A stretch of 64,000 bases of DNA, from contig NC_060060.1 of the NCBI RefSeq assembly GCF_020283565.1, positions 67,503,257-67,567,256 on the forward strand. The letters are read 5' to 3'. Source of the DNA: Trifolium pratense (taxonomy: Eukaryota; Streptophyta; Magnoliopsida; Fabales; Fabaceae). Positions 32,393 through 43,588 of this stretch are shown piece by piece (the stretch's first letter is position 1; each line of letters opens with the position of its first letter). Under the pieces are notes generated by a model. It ran no database searches. It was not told the DNA's origin and saw only the letters and a program-made list of their open reading frames with translations. The translations under genes were made by a program, and so were the position numbers.

Positions 32393-33701
32393 TGTTGGTG
32401 TAAGCCCTAGAGGCCAATTATTTATAATTGCATAATAAATGTATTGAATAATTTACTTATTAAATAAAGGCGTTTCTTTATTATGTTTATGTGTTAAATA
32501 ATAATAGAGTCCCTAGAATAGTAAGTTCATTGTATGGAATGTTAAGTATGACTTAATCGTGAGATTCCATTAAATATAAGAACACTATTCTTAAACATAT
32601 CCATAGTCAAGCTTTATTGTGAAATGGGATAACGTTAAAGCATAAAGACTATTATGTTGGTAGACTGATGATCATATCTCACTGATCATGGATAATGAGT
32701 TATCAAGTCTTCACATAGATATAAATGTTAAGGGTAACTTTATATCGGATTGACCCACCATGAGAATACTACATAGAGTGTTATGAAATGTCATAAGTTT
32801 TCTCATAGTGATAAAAGGTGTATTCCACCCTTCGACCTGAAACCACTATGTACCCTAGATGCAGGAGTGTAATACCTTGTTGCCATTCAAACGTTATCCG
32901 TAACTGGATAATTATAAAGTTGGTTGATGGGTATCCCACGAATCATGCTGAGGGACATGAGTGACCTAGATGGAATTTGTCCCTCCTACATAACGGGAGA
33001 TATGTCTATGGGCCCAATATTGAACTAGACAAGGATGACATACTATGCCTTGTGTTCAATATAGACATGAGGACAAAAGGGTAATTGTGCACAAGATATT
33101 TATCACGGAAAGGTTAGTCAGATCACGTGACATTCCTGTGACTTGGGTAACAGTGATGTGTTGCTAGATACCGCTCACTGTTTATAATATTACGATTAAT
33201 ATTATTGCCAACGTCATAAGAACCTACAGGGTCACACACATAAGGACAGTTAAGAAGGGAAAAATAAGTAAGACTTATTGTGGGGGTGCAGTTAGTGAAA
33301 AACGGTTATTGGGCTTGAGAAGCCCAATTTCGTGTAAACTAAAGACCTCATAAGAAACTCTATAAATAGAGCCTTATGAAGTTCAGTAGTTACGTTTTTT
33401 TGAAACCCTAACTGAGTTTAGAAAATTCTGAATTTCTCTAAACCCTAAACCGTACAAAATTCCCTCAGCCTTCATCCAAGAACAGCTAGCACTGTGAGAT
33501 CGAAGGTTCCTGTTCGTGTGGACTAAGTGGAGGTGCTGCAAGTGCGGTGCTTGTGATCAAGAAAGGCGGCCACAGATTTGTTCTTCAAAGGTAATATTCT
33601 AGACCTGATCATGCTCATTCACAAGAATCCATTGATGGGAAATTTTAATTTTAAAATTCCGCTGCGTTTATAAAAGTGTTTTATGAAACGATTTCCCAAC
33701 A
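32393..33701 (+). repeat. 5' LTR of the copia element (1309 bp)
   Basis: TG..CA ends. By eye it differs from the 3' LTR at two positions (GTGCACAAG near 33090 versus GTGCATAAG, and CCGTACAAA near 33451 versus CCGCACAAA), so about 99.8 percent identity. Confidence 0.96.
33361..33368 (+). promoter_or_regulatory. TATA box in the copia 5' LTR
   Basis: TATAAATA inside CTCTATAAATAGAG, itself a short palindrome, about 340 bp before the LTR end. The same box lies at 40417-40424 in the 3' LTR. Transcription would start shortly downstream. Confidence 0.8.
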
Positions 33702-33702
33702 G

Positions 33703-33715
33703 TGGTATCAGAGCC
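33703..33715 (+). other. primer binding site, initiator tRNA-Met type
   Basis: TGGTATCAGAGCC begins one base after the LTR. TGGTATCAGAGC is the standard complement of the 3' end of plant initiator methionine tRNA. Confidence 0.92.
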
Positions 33716-35459
33716 ACTTGTGAAACCATGAATCGGTTTGTTGTTTATTACTGTTTTATTAATATGGTTTTGAATCGGTATTAATAATAAGAACAACAAG
33801 GATTAATAAAATTTGATTGATCGGTTTTAAAATATATATGTGATATATATTTCTGATACGACGCATCGGTGTATGTGATACATTGATCGTGTCATTCATT
33901 CGAATGTTTGAGTGATTGGCGTTTAATTTGGATGATTGTGAGCGTGAGCTTCGGAACCGTTTATGGTGAAGCATCATATATCCGATCGTTCATCTAGAAC
34001 TAGCAGTCCTGAAACGTTTTGATGAATGGTGGTTGTATTAGGGTTTATAACAATACAAGTGTTGTGTTGTTATATAAACAGAACATATTGTTCATTAAAA
34101 GTTTTAAGTGATTGTCGTGAGCATGGATGATTGTGAGCGTGAGCTTCGGAACCGATAACTGGTGAAGCATCATATATCCAATCGTCTATGGTGAACAAAA
34201 TCCTGAAACGTTTTGATGAATGATTACTGTAACAATACAAGGGTTGCGTTGTTATAAAAACAGAGTACGGCTAGGGTTTGTATCTGAAGCATCAAGTGTT
34301 GGTGCGATTAAGATTCATTGATGAAGTGTTCATCGAAATTTAGCTTCCGGGGCTCCGCCACGGAGGCCCCGCAAGGGGCGCTGCCCCTTTGAACCCCGTC
34401 CGCTGACCGGTCAGCGGAACCACCGTCCGCTGACCGGTCAGCGGAACCCCCGGCTAACTCTGCGTAAGGTGATCAATCATGGTGTTTTATTAATTGGACT
34501 AATATAATAATAATAAATTGTGTGTTTATTGTTATTAAAGTTGCATGATGAATGGTTATGGCCTTAGTTCTTCTTTTCGTTTTATTTGGGATTTTAAATA
34601 CGGCCTGCGTGTCGTGCCTCTCTTATATTTTCTTGATGTAATTTCTTTTCTCATCTCACTCCCTCGTATGAACACGAGTTTCTTGTAGTGATGTAATATA
34701 AGATTAGCAAATAGGACAGGAAGGACATCAATGAAGATCTATCTTGGAGTAGTATAGGTCGTTCTTAGATATAGCATAGGTTCTCTCATTTGCTTGAGGG
34801 AACAATCACGCTAGGGGCCATAACCATATCATTTTATTATATTATGTATGTTGATGCATGTTATGTATGGAGTGACGTTATTGTATGTAAGCCGTGGTAA
34901 GGTGAGATCAAATTAATTATAAAAGCCCTCAAAAGAATTAATATTAAGTTTTATTGCTTTCCAACGAATAGCGCCCTTCAAGATCAATATCGATCAATGT
35001 AGGTTTTGCCAACGCAAAGTGCATTGTCAATATTGATAAGTTGCGGTGAGGTAATTTATTTATCCGATCGCTATTTAATGGGTCTAACTTAACTAAAGAA
35101 AATATAATAAGATTATATGACTTTAGAAGCAAGTATTGGGTTATTCCATATGATGGATTAGAATAAGTGTTATTCACCCAATAGAAAGGATATGAGAGTT
35201 ATATGAGATACAATTGGAAAGGAGTTTCCTACCTAAATAACTAAGTTTTGTGTAATCAGCCCAACGCTGACTTAAAACGAAGTGAAATATGGATCTCATT
35301 CTCACTAGAAAATCTTCCAACGGGATTTTCCGAATCAAATGTCGAGGGTCATTTGTTTTGAGTAAAATAGTGAGAGAGCATGTTTAATTAAAGGCCTAAT
35401 TAAATGTGTATTAAAATTGTTCAATACTTATATTTTCACTTTTACAATTGTAGATCACC
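33716..35459 (+). other. long untranslated leader of the copia element
   Basis: This 1.74-kb stretch between primer site and gag has no coding frame. It holds a diverged direct repeat (33933-34075 and 34128-34262, both with GTGAGCGTGAGCTTCGGAAC and CCTGAAACGTTTTGATGAAT). It also has GC-rich hairpins at 34349-34370 and 34375-34387, and two copies of a perfect 20-bp palindrome at 34399-34418 and 34426-34445. Such structure before gag is where packaging or dimerisation signals would be expected (inference). Confidence 0.8.
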
Positions 35460-38400
35460 ATGTCAAACACCAATACTTCGAACAACATTTTGCGAAGCAT
35501 TCTTGACAAAGAGAAATTGTCTGGGACAAATTTTCTTGATTGGCATCGTAACTTGAGGATAGTCCTCATGCACGAGAAAAAGCTGTATGCTATTGAGGAA
35601 CCCCAACCTAACCCTGAGGATGAACCTGCCGCCAATGCTCCTAAGGCACAAAGGGATGCTTATCAGAAGCGTCTTGATGATGCCATGGATGCAAAGTGCC
35701 TCATGCTGGCTACCATGACCTCTGAGCTTCAGAAGCAACATGAGGACATGAATGCGTTCGATATGATCGAACACTTGAAAACGCTCTATCAAGAGCAAGC
35801 CAGGATTGAGAGGTTTGAGGTTTCCAAAGCCCTGTTTTCAGCCAAGCTATCTGAGGGATCTCTAGTAAGTCCACATGTGCTCAAGATGATTGGGTACGTG
35901 GGGAACTTAGAAAAATTGGGATTTCCACTTGGAAATGAGCTTGCAACTGATCTAATCTTGCAATCGTTGCCGGAGAGTTTTAATCAGTTTGTTCTAAACT
36001 TCACCATGTCGGACATGGAGAAGACTCTACCACAACTGCTAGGCATGTTGAGGCAAGCTGAGCAAAACATGAAAACAAAAGGGAAGTCCAACCATGTTCT
36101 TATGATTGGCAATGGAAACAAAGGGAAGGGCAACAAAGGGAAGGGAGTCAAAGGGAAGGGCAAGGAAGTTGCCAAACCCAAACCTACCCCTAAAGCCTTG
36201 AAGCCCACTGGGGGAGTTGCAAAGGAGGGTAGGTGCTTCCACTGTAACAAGACTGGACATTGGAAGAGGAACTGCCCAAAATACCTGGAAGATAAAAAGA
36301 ATGGAGTAGAGAGCTCCAATTCAGCAGGTATCTTTGTTATTGAAATTAATTTATCTACTTCTTCTACATGGGTATTAGATACCGGATGTGGTTCTCACAT
36401 TTGTACTAATGTGCAGGGGCTGCAAAGGAGTAGAGGATTGGCTAAAGGTGAAGTCGACCTACGAGTGGGAAATGGAGCAAGAGTTGCCGCATTAGCTGTA
36501 GGAATTTATAATTTGACTTTACCTTCTGGTTTAATAATACAGTTAGAGAACTGTTTTTATGTACCTGCCATTAGCAGGAATATTATTTCTGTTTCTTGTT
36601 TGGATAAACTTGGCTTTTCATTTATAATAAAGAACAATTGTTGCTCCATTTATTTAAATGATATCTTTTATGCCACAGCACAAATGAGTAATGGATTATA
36701 TATTCTTGATCTTGAAATGCCAATATATAACATTGATACAAAAAGGATTAAACCAAATGAGTTAAATCCTACATACCTTTGGCACTGTCGTTTAGGCCAT
36801 ATAAATGAGAAACGCATTTCCAAGCTCCATAAAGATGGGCTCTTGGATTCATTTGACTATGAATCTTTTGAAACATGCAGATCTTGTTTATTGGGAAAAA
36901 TGACAAAGACCCCATTCACTGGTAAAGGTGAAAGGGCAAGTGATCTTTTGGCTCTCATACATACTGATGTATGTGGACCATTGAACACACACGCTAGAGG
37001 AGGTTTTCAATACTTCATTACATTTACTGATGACTACAGTAGATATGGATATGTGTATCTAATGAAGCATAAATCTGAATCCTTTGAAAAGTTCAAAGAA
37101 TTTAAAAATGAAGTACAAAACCAACTAGGAAAGAAAATCAAAATCCTTCGATCAGATCGAGGAGGTGAGTATTTAAGCCTAGAATTTGATGACCATCTAA
37201 AAGAGTGTGGGATCTTATCCCAACTCACTCCTCCTGGAACACCACAATGGAATGGTGTGTCTGAGAGAAGAAACCGAACCTTGTTGGACATGGTGCGGTC
37301 TATGATGAGTCACGCTGATCTTCCAAACTCCTTTTGGGGACATGCCCTATTAACAGCAGCTTATACACTTAACCGTGTTCCTTCTAAAACGGTTGAAAAG
37401 ACACCATATGAGATGTGGAGTGGCAAGAAACCACATATGTCTTACTTAAAGATTTGGGGTTGCGAAGTTTATGTAAAACGTCAAATTTCTACTAAACTTG
37501 AACCTAAATCTGACAAGTGCTTCTTTGTGGGATATCCAAAAGAGACAAAAGGATATCACTTCTACAATCCTTCTGAGGGCAAAGTGTTTGTCGCTCGAAC
37601 AGGAGTATTCCTAGAAAAGGACTTTGTTTCCAAAGGAATCAGTGGGAGGAAAGTAGATCTTGAAGAAATTCACGATCCACAAAGTAATGACACACCAATG
37701 GAGGAACAAGAGCGGGATGCACAAGATGTTGTGACAGAGAATCCTGCTCATATAACACAAGAACCACGTAGGTCCAACAGGATACGTCAAGAACCTGAAA
37801 GATATGGATATCTCATATCGGATCAAGGTGATGTATTACTCATGGATCAAGATGAGCCTGTGACTTACCAAGAGGCCATTACTGGCCCTGAATCTGAGAA
37901 GTGGCTTGAAGCCATGAAATCTGAAATGGATTCCATGTACACAAATCAAGTTTGGAACTTGGTGGAAGCTCCTGATGGGATTAAACCCATAGGATGCAAG
38001 TGGGTCTTTAAGAAGAAGATTGACATGGATGGAAAGGTACAGACCTACAAAGCGCGATTGGTTGCTAAAGGTTTCAAACAAATTCATGGGGTAGACTATG
38101 ATGAAACATTTTCACCAGTTGCTATGATCAAATCCATTCGGATCTTACTTGCCATCGCTGCATACTATGATTATGAAATCTGGCAGATGGATGTAAAAAC
38201 TGCCTTCCTTAATGGGAGTCTCCTTGAGGATGTGTATATGACACAACCTGAAGGCTTTTGCATTCCAGGAGAAGCCAAAAAGATATGCAAATTACAGCGG
38301 TCAATCTACGGATTGAAGCAAGCTTCCAGAAGTTGGAATCTTCGTTTTGATGAAACTGTAAAACAGTACGGATTCATTCAAAATGAAGATGAGCCTTGTG

Positions 38401-39434
38401 TTTACAAGAAGGTTAGTGGGAGCATAGTCGCATTCCTAGTATTATATGTAGATGACATACTATTAATAGGAAACGACATCCCTACCTTGCAACAAATTAA
38501 AACTTGGTTAGGGAATTGCTTTTCTATGAAAGATCTGGGTGAAGCAGCCTATATATTAGGAATAAAGATCTATAGAGATAGATCACAAAAACTGCTTGGC
38601 CTGAGCCAGAGTACATACATAGATAAAGTGTTAAGACGCTTTAATATGCATGATTCCAAGAAAGGATTCATTCCTATGCAACATGGCCTATGTCTTTCAA
38701 AGACACAGTCTCCTTCATCTAAGGAAGAAAGAGACCGCATGAGTAAGATCCCTTATGCATCGGCTATAGGATCTATCATGTATGCCATGATATGTACTCG
38801 ACCAGATGTTTCATATGCCTTAAGCGCAACAAGCCGTTATCAGTCTGATCCTGGTGAGGCTCATTGGGTGGCTGTCAAGAACATCCTTAAATACTTAAGG
38901 AGGACTAAAGACTCATTCCTAATATATGGAGGCCAAGAAGAGCTAAATGTAATTGGTTACACTGATGCTAGCTTCCAAACAGATAGGGATGACTTTAGGT
39001 CGCAATCAGGCTATGTGTTTTGCATAAATGGTGGCGCTGTGAGCTGGAAGAGTTCAAAGCAAGATACAGTTGCTGATTCTACAACCGAAGCTGAGTACAT
39101 CGCTGCATCAAATGCAGCAAAGGAAGCTGTTTGGATAAAGAAGTTCATTACTGAACTTGGCATATTCCCTAGCATTGTGGATCCCATTGAATTATTTTGT
39201 GACAACAATGGTGCAATCGCACAAGCTAAGGAACCTAGATCTCACCAAAAGTCCAAACACATACTCAGGCGCTATCATCTTATTCGAGAAATAATTGATA
39301 GAGGAGATGTGAAAATATGCAGAGTACCAACACTTGACAATGCTGCTGATCCACTTACAAAGCCTCTTGCTCAGCCGAAGCATGAGGGCCACACTAGGGG
39401 CATAGGTATTAGGAGTATGCCTGATTGGCTCTAG
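35460..39434 (+). CDS. copia gag-pol polyprotein, intact (1324 aa)
   Basis: ATG at 35460 follows GATCACC. Gag carries KLSGTNFLDWHRNLRIVL near 19-36, a Lys/Gly tract 221-236 and one zinc knuckle CFHCNKTGHWKRNC at 259-272. Protease is WVLDTGCGSHIC with Asp 307. Integrase has the HHCC motif (HCRLGHIN..CRSCLLGK), then HTDVCGPL, TDDYSRYGY, SDRGGEY and the Glu in NGVSERRNRT. RT opens with GCKWVFKKK and has QMDVKTAFLNG and the catalytic LYVDDILLIG. RNase H has GYTDASFQTD, SSKQDT, STTEAEYIA and the final HIL..HLIR motif. No stop or shift is visible, so the protein may still be functional. Clade within copia not assigned. Confidence 0.96.
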   Translation: MSNTNTSNNILRSILDKEKLSGTNFLDWHRNLRIVLMHEKKLYAIEEPQPNPEDEPAANAPKAQRDAYQKRLDDAMDAKCLMLATMTSELQKQHEDMNAFDMIEHLKTLYQEQARIERFEVSKALFSAKLSEGSLVSPHVLKMIGYVGNLEKLGFPLGNELATDLILQSLPESFNQFVLNFTMSDMEKTLPQLLGMLRQAEQNMKTKGKSNHVLMIGNGNKGKGNKGKGVKGKGKEVAKPKPTPKALKPTGGVAKEGRCFHCNKTGHWKRNCPKYLEDKKNGVESSNSAGIFVIEINLSTSSTWVLDTGCGSHICTNVQGLQRSRGLAKGEVDLRVGNGARVAALAVGIYNLTLPSGLIIQLENCFYVPAISRNIISVSCLDKLGFSFIIKNNCCSIYLNDIFYATAQMSNGLYILDLEMPIYNIDTKRIKPNELNPTYLWHCRLGHINEKRISKLHKDGLLDSFDYESFETCRSCLLGKMTKTPFTGKGERASDLLALIHTDVCGPLNTHARGGFQYFITFTDDYSRYGYVYLMKHKSESFEKFKEFKNEVQNQLGKKIKILRSDRGGEYLSLEFDDHLKECGILSQLTPPGTPQWNGVSERRNRTLLDMVRSMMSHADLPNSFWGHALLTAAYTLNRVPSKTVEKTPYEMWSGKKPHMSYLKIWGCEVYVKRQISTKLEPKSDKCFFVGYPKETKGYHFYNPSEGKVFVARTGVFLEKDFVSKGISGRKVDLEEIHDPQSNDTPMEEQERDAQDVVTENPAHITQEPRRSNRIRQEPERYGYLISDQGDVLLMDQDEPVTYQEAITGPESEKWLEAMKSEMDSMYTNQVWNLVEAPDGIKPIGCKWVFKKKIDMDGKVQTYKARLVAKGFKQIHGVDYDETFSPVAMIKSIRILLAIAAYYDYEIWQMDVKTAFLNGSLLEDVYMTQPEGFCIPGEAKKICKLQRSIYGLKQASRSWNLRFDETVKQYGFIQNEDEPCVYKKVSGSIVAFLVLYVDDILLIGNDIPTLQQIKTWLGNCFSMKDLGEAAYILGIKIYRDRSQKLLGLSQSTYIDKVLRRFNMHDSKKGFIPMQHGLCLSKTQSPSSKEERDRMSKIPYASAIGSIMYAMICTRPDVSYALSATSRYQSDPGEAHWVAVKNILKYLRRTKDSFLIYGGQEELNVIGYTDASFQTDRDDFRSQSGYVFCINGGAVSWKSSKQDTVADSTTEAEYIAASNAAKEAVWIKKFITELGIFPSIVDPIELFCDNNGAIAQAKEPRSHQKSKHILRRYHLIREIIDRGDVKICRVPTLDNAADPLTKPLAQPKHEGHTRGIGIRSMPDWL

Positions 39435-39437
39435 TGC

Positions 39438-39448
39438 TAGTGGGAGAT
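39438..39448 (+). other. polypurine tract of the copia element
   Basis: AGTGGGAGAT lies immediately 5' of the 3' LTR, just after the polyprotein stop TAG at 39432-39434. Confidence 0.75.
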
Positions 39449-40757
39449 TGTTGGTGTAAGCCCTAGAGGCCAATTATTTATAATTGCATAATAAATGTAT
39501 TGAATAATTTACTTATTAAATAAAGGCGTTTCTTTATTATGTTTATGTGTTAAATAATAATAGAGTCCCTAGAATAGTAAGTTCATTGTATGGAATGTTA
39601 AGTATGACTTAATCGTGAGATTCCATTAAATATAAGAACACTATTCTTAAACATATCCATAGTCAAGCTTTATTGTGAAATGGGATAACGTTAAAGCATA
39701 AAGACTATTATGTTGGTAGACTGATGATCATATCTCACTGATCATGGATAATGAGTTATCAAGTCTTCACATAGATATAAATGTTAAGGGTAACTTTATA
39801 TCGGATTGACCCACCATGAGAATACTACATAGAGTGTTATGAAATGTCATAAGTTTTCTCATAGTGATAAAAGGTGTATTCCACCCTTCGACCTGAAACC
39901 ACTATGTACCCTAGATGCAGGAGTGTAATACCTTGTTGCCATTCAAACGTTATCCGTAACTGGATAATTATAAAGTTGGTTGATGGGTATCCCACGAATC
40001 ATGCTGAGGGACATGAGTGACCTAGATGGAATTTGTCCCTCCTACATAACGGGAGATATGTCTATGGGCCCAATATTGAACTAGACAAGGATGACATACT
40101 ATGCCTTGTGTTCAATATAGACATGAGGACAAAAGGGTAATTGTGCATAAGATATTTATCACGGAAAGGTTAGTCAGATCACGTGACATTCCTGTGACTT
40201 GGGTAACAGTGATGTGTTGCTAGATACCGCTCACTGTTTATAATATTACGATTAATATTATTGCCAACGTCATAAGAACCTACAGGGTCACACACATAAG
40301 GACAGTTAAGAAGGGAAAAATAAGTAAGACTTATTGTGGGGGTGCAGTTAGTGAAAAACGGTTATTGGGCTTGAGAAGCCCAATTTCGTGTAAACTAAAG
40401 ACCTCATAAGAAACTCTATAAATAGAGCCTTATGAAGTTCAGTAGTTACGTTTTTTTGAAACCCTAACTGAGTTTAGAAAATTCTGAATTTCTCTAAACC
40501 CTAAACCGCACAAAATTCCCTCAGCCTTCATCCAAGAACAGCTAGCACTGTGAGATCGAAGGTTCCTGTTCGTGTGGACTAAGTGGAGGTGCTGCAAGTG
40601 CGGTGCTTGTGATCAAGAAAGGCGGCCACAGATTTGTTCTTCAAAGGTAATATTCTAGACCTGATCATGCTCATTCACAAGAATCCATTGATGGGAAATT
40701 TTAATTTTAAAATTCCGCTGCGTTTATAAAAGTGTTTTATGAAACGATTTCCCAACA
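39449..40757 (+). repeat. 3' LTR of the copia element (1309 bp)
   Basis: Same length and ends as the 5' LTR; followed by CCGCG and LINE sequence. Confidence 0.96.
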
Positions 40758-41313
40758 CCGCGAACAGAGTAACCGTGCTCGGGATCATGCAACCAAAGCC
40801 ACCTATCAGAAAGCTGAACCTGCAAAGTGACACCAAGTAAGGTCTGACACTGCCCCAACATCTCCTCCTCTCATTCCCTCAACTGCCTCCTCCACACCCA
40901 CGCCCCCCATCCCCACACCCTAAAGAAGCCATCTCAACTACCTACCCTGATTTTTTCTCAGATAAGTCAAACAATCATCTAAACCTCTGACACAACGAAA
41001 TCTCTCATATCCAAGGATCAGTCCAAAACAAGGTATCAGACTCATCCCCCACCTTTTTCAAAACACTCTCTCCAAACCAGCCTCCCGCAGACCCTCTAAC
41101 ACTGTCCCTAATCCTCACGATCTCCCTCCACCATGAAGACCAACGAGGATCCCCCGCTTTCACCCTACCACCCTTCAGACCATAACGAGCTGCTAGCACT
41201 ATAAACCACAGACCCCCTCTATCTACCAACAACCTCCAACACCATTTCCCTAATAGAGCTAAATTAAACTCCCTCAACTGTCGCACCCCCAAACCCCCAT
41301 ACTCCTTACGCAT
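40758..41313 (-). pseudogene. LINE ORF2 fragment upstream of zf-RVT, frame broken
   Basis: From 41313 the minus strand encodes KEYGGLGVRQLREFNLALLG, KWCWRLLVDRGGLWFIVL, WWREIVRIRDSVRG and KVGDESDTLFWTDPWI, the post-RT region of LINE ORF2. Further downstream stops appear, and it reaches the copia insertion at 40758, beyond which the same protein resumes at 32392. The MRKEYGGLGV start is simply the 5' truncation point. Confidence 0.88.
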
Positions 41314-41341
41314 ACGTGATAAAGATCAAATATATTATTTT

Positions 41342-42796
41342 AATCATTTTTACTTTATCTTTTGTATATCTTGTGAGTGTACATAACAACAAATATTTGA
41401 GTTTATATCTAGAGAAGTAGTATTTCTTTAGATAATGACTCATTGTGCCTCTTACCTTTCTCTATTCTTTGTGGGTGGTGGCCTGGTGGGGGTCGGTATG
41501 TGTGCTTGTTGTGTCTATGTTTAGGAAAATGCTTGTTTGTACGATTTAGTCCATACAAGAAATGTGAGAATGATGTGGCACTTAACAATTTTTCGGTTTC
41601 CATTGAATTTCGGCTCCCATCCATTTTGTTTTTTGTTTACCAAGTTTCATTTTCTTTTAAGGCAAAAAATTGGGAAAACAATTTAACTCATTCTCTCTAC
41701 CGGCACATAACATATCAAAATTACACTGAGTAGTTCCATCATTGTGATTCGTAAGATATCAATTCCATCTTTTTGAAATTTCACTATTAATGATCTATCC
41801 ATTTTTTTTAATCTTTTTTACTTTCTGATTTTAATATCTAGCTGTTTAATTAAGCTTTCAAGTGTGGAGCTTCACTCAAACAACAAACTCTTTTGCTTGG
41901 TATTGTTGTCTTCGTTTATGGAGAAGGGAGAGACCGTAGACGATCAGTAGACCCATGAACAACACACATTTTCTTGATCAATTTTCAACTGATGTTGATT
42001 GGCACTATCAAATAATCTATTAAGGAGATGTACCTTTGACATAGTAGAGAAGATTATACGTGGAAGTTTAAGAATTAGAGTAAAAGCTTATCTGTGGAAC
42101 GCTAAAAGGTGAGAAGTGTGTGGAAGCTTAAGAATTGGTGCGGCGGTTTCTTTCCGGAGTAGCTTTTATTTTATTTATTATTTATTTACAAAAACCTAAA
42201 ACCATTGATTTAGTAATTATGTGGGGACATGGCACGTGCAAGTCATGCATTCTTGCATTTCGTTTGTTGACCGTTCGTACCAAATAATGGTGCCGCTATG
42301 TTTGTTTAGTTTTTATTTAATGTATGAGACGCTTCAAATAGAATTATCAATTAAGAGATTTTGGGGGGGGGGGGGGGGAAAGATGAATATATAGTAAGCT
42401 ATAAAATTCAGTAAAATAGAATAAAAACAAATCAGTTTAAAAGATGTTTTCCAGTATCATGTTAACATTGGAAAACCAAAGAGAATCCAGGTTTGCTTCT
42501 CAAACATTTAATATAAAAAAAAAATCGGATTTGGAAAGCATGGTAACCACAAAATTGCGTTTCAACATCATATTTTGCCGTGAATTTGAGAAGCTATATC
42601 AATCTTAATATGTACACATTTTTTGGATTTATCGATCCCATCGAGATTCTTTAGTAAATTTTTTAACGAGATAAATATTGCTTATGTCATTGACGGCTCA
42701 TCGAGATTCTTTAGTAAAATTTTTAACGAGATAAATATTGCGTATGTCATTGACGGCTCATTTTAACTTTTGGCATAGTTTTCAATATATTTTTTA
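41342..42796. other. intergenic; includes a 60-bp direct repeat and a G16 run
   Basis: No gene is seen. 42363-42378 is sixteen consecutive G residues. 42639-42758 is two 60-bp units beginning CATCGAGATTCTTTAGTAAA that differ at about two bases. 42225-42270 has a CATGGCACGTGC phrase. Confidence 0.6.
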
Positions 42797-43136
42797 GGGC
42801 AAAATTATATTACAAGTCCTTTATCTTATTTTTTTGTAACAGTTTGATCTTTTATCTTTTTTTTTGGTAACAATTTAGTCCTTTATTTTTTTTTTTGTAA
42901 CACTTTGGTCCTTATCTTATTTATTTATAAAAAATAAAGGACCAACGTGTTACAAATAACAAAAGATAAAGGACCAAACTGTTACAAAAAAGGGGACTAA
43001 AGTGTTACAAATAAAAAACATAAAGGACTAAAGTGTTACAAATAAAAGATAAAGGACCAAAGTGTTACAAAAAAAAGATAAAGGACCAAAATGTTACAAA
43101 AAAATAAGATAAAGGATTTGTAGTGTAATTTTGCCC
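42797..43136. mobile_element. TIR element with internal GTTACAAA repeats
   Basis: Ends GGGCAAAATTATATTACAAG and, inverted, GGGCAAAATTACACTACAAA. Both arms consist of tandem variants of AAAGGACCAAAGTGTTACAA (five or more on the right arm, three on the left in inverse). The whole 340 bp is a giant imperfect hairpin. The target duplication is hidden in poly-T. Confidence 0.75.
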
Positions 43137-43157
43137 TTTTTTTATAAGCAAAAAGTA

Positions 43158-43460
43158 ATCCGTCCATTTCATATTATAAGAAAAAAATCACATTTTCTTG
43201 TCCCAAATTATAAGTAAAAACAATTTACTTTTATCATTTTCAAAATTTACTTTTACTTACTCTCATGAAATTTAATGTAAATTGTATTTAATTTATTCTC
43301 TTTCTTCTTTTTCTCATAATCGATAACCAATCAAAATTCTTTTTATATCTTCCAATGAAACTTATTTCAAGAAAAACAAAAAAAGTCATACATCAAATTA
43401 TCATATTCAACTTTTCTTAATAAGTGTGAAAACATTTTTTTCTTATAATATGAGAGGGAG
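43158..43460. mobile_element. Stowaway-like MITE (303 bp)
   Basis: Ends ATCCGTCCATTTCATATTAT and, inverted, CTCCCTCTCATATTATAAGA, flanked by TA on both sides (43156-43157 and 43461-43462). CTCCCTCCGTxxCATATTATAAG ends are typical of plant Tc1/mariner MITEs. Confidence 0.8.
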
Positions 43461-43588
43461 TATAAAAGAAGTATTAAAAGCATCTCCAATAGCGCACCCA
43501 TCACCAAATTATTTTGTGTATCCATTAAAGTCACGTCATCTTGAATCAACTCACTCTTTTTTACTCAAATGTTACGATTTTAATTTTA

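Larger units (their letters stand above)
32393..40757 (+). mobile_element. complete Ty1/copia retrotransposon (8365 bp)
   Basis: Two 1309-bp LTRs (32393-33701, 39449-40757; TGTTGG..CCAACA) flank a primer binding site, a 1.7-kb leader, one intact polyprotein and a purine tract. The gene order protease-integrase-RT defines copia. The flanks GCGCG and CCGCG give a 4/5 target duplication. Joining the flanks restores the LINE reading frame approximately, which confirms the insertion point. Confidence 0.97.
31681..41341 (-). mobile_element. 5'-truncated L1-type LINE, split by a copia element
   Basis: LINE sequence occupies 31696-32392 and 40758-41324 on the minus strand and is interrupted by the LTR element 32393-40757. 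Candidate target duplications ATCAAATATTATTTT (31681-31695) and ATCAAATATATTATTTT (41325-41341) differ by a 2-base indel. A poly-A-like tail (minus strand GTTCAAAAAAAAATAAT) sits at the 31695 end, as expected for target-primed insertion. Without the insert the LINE is about 1.26 kb, so it lost its 5' portion at integration. Confidence 0.85.
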
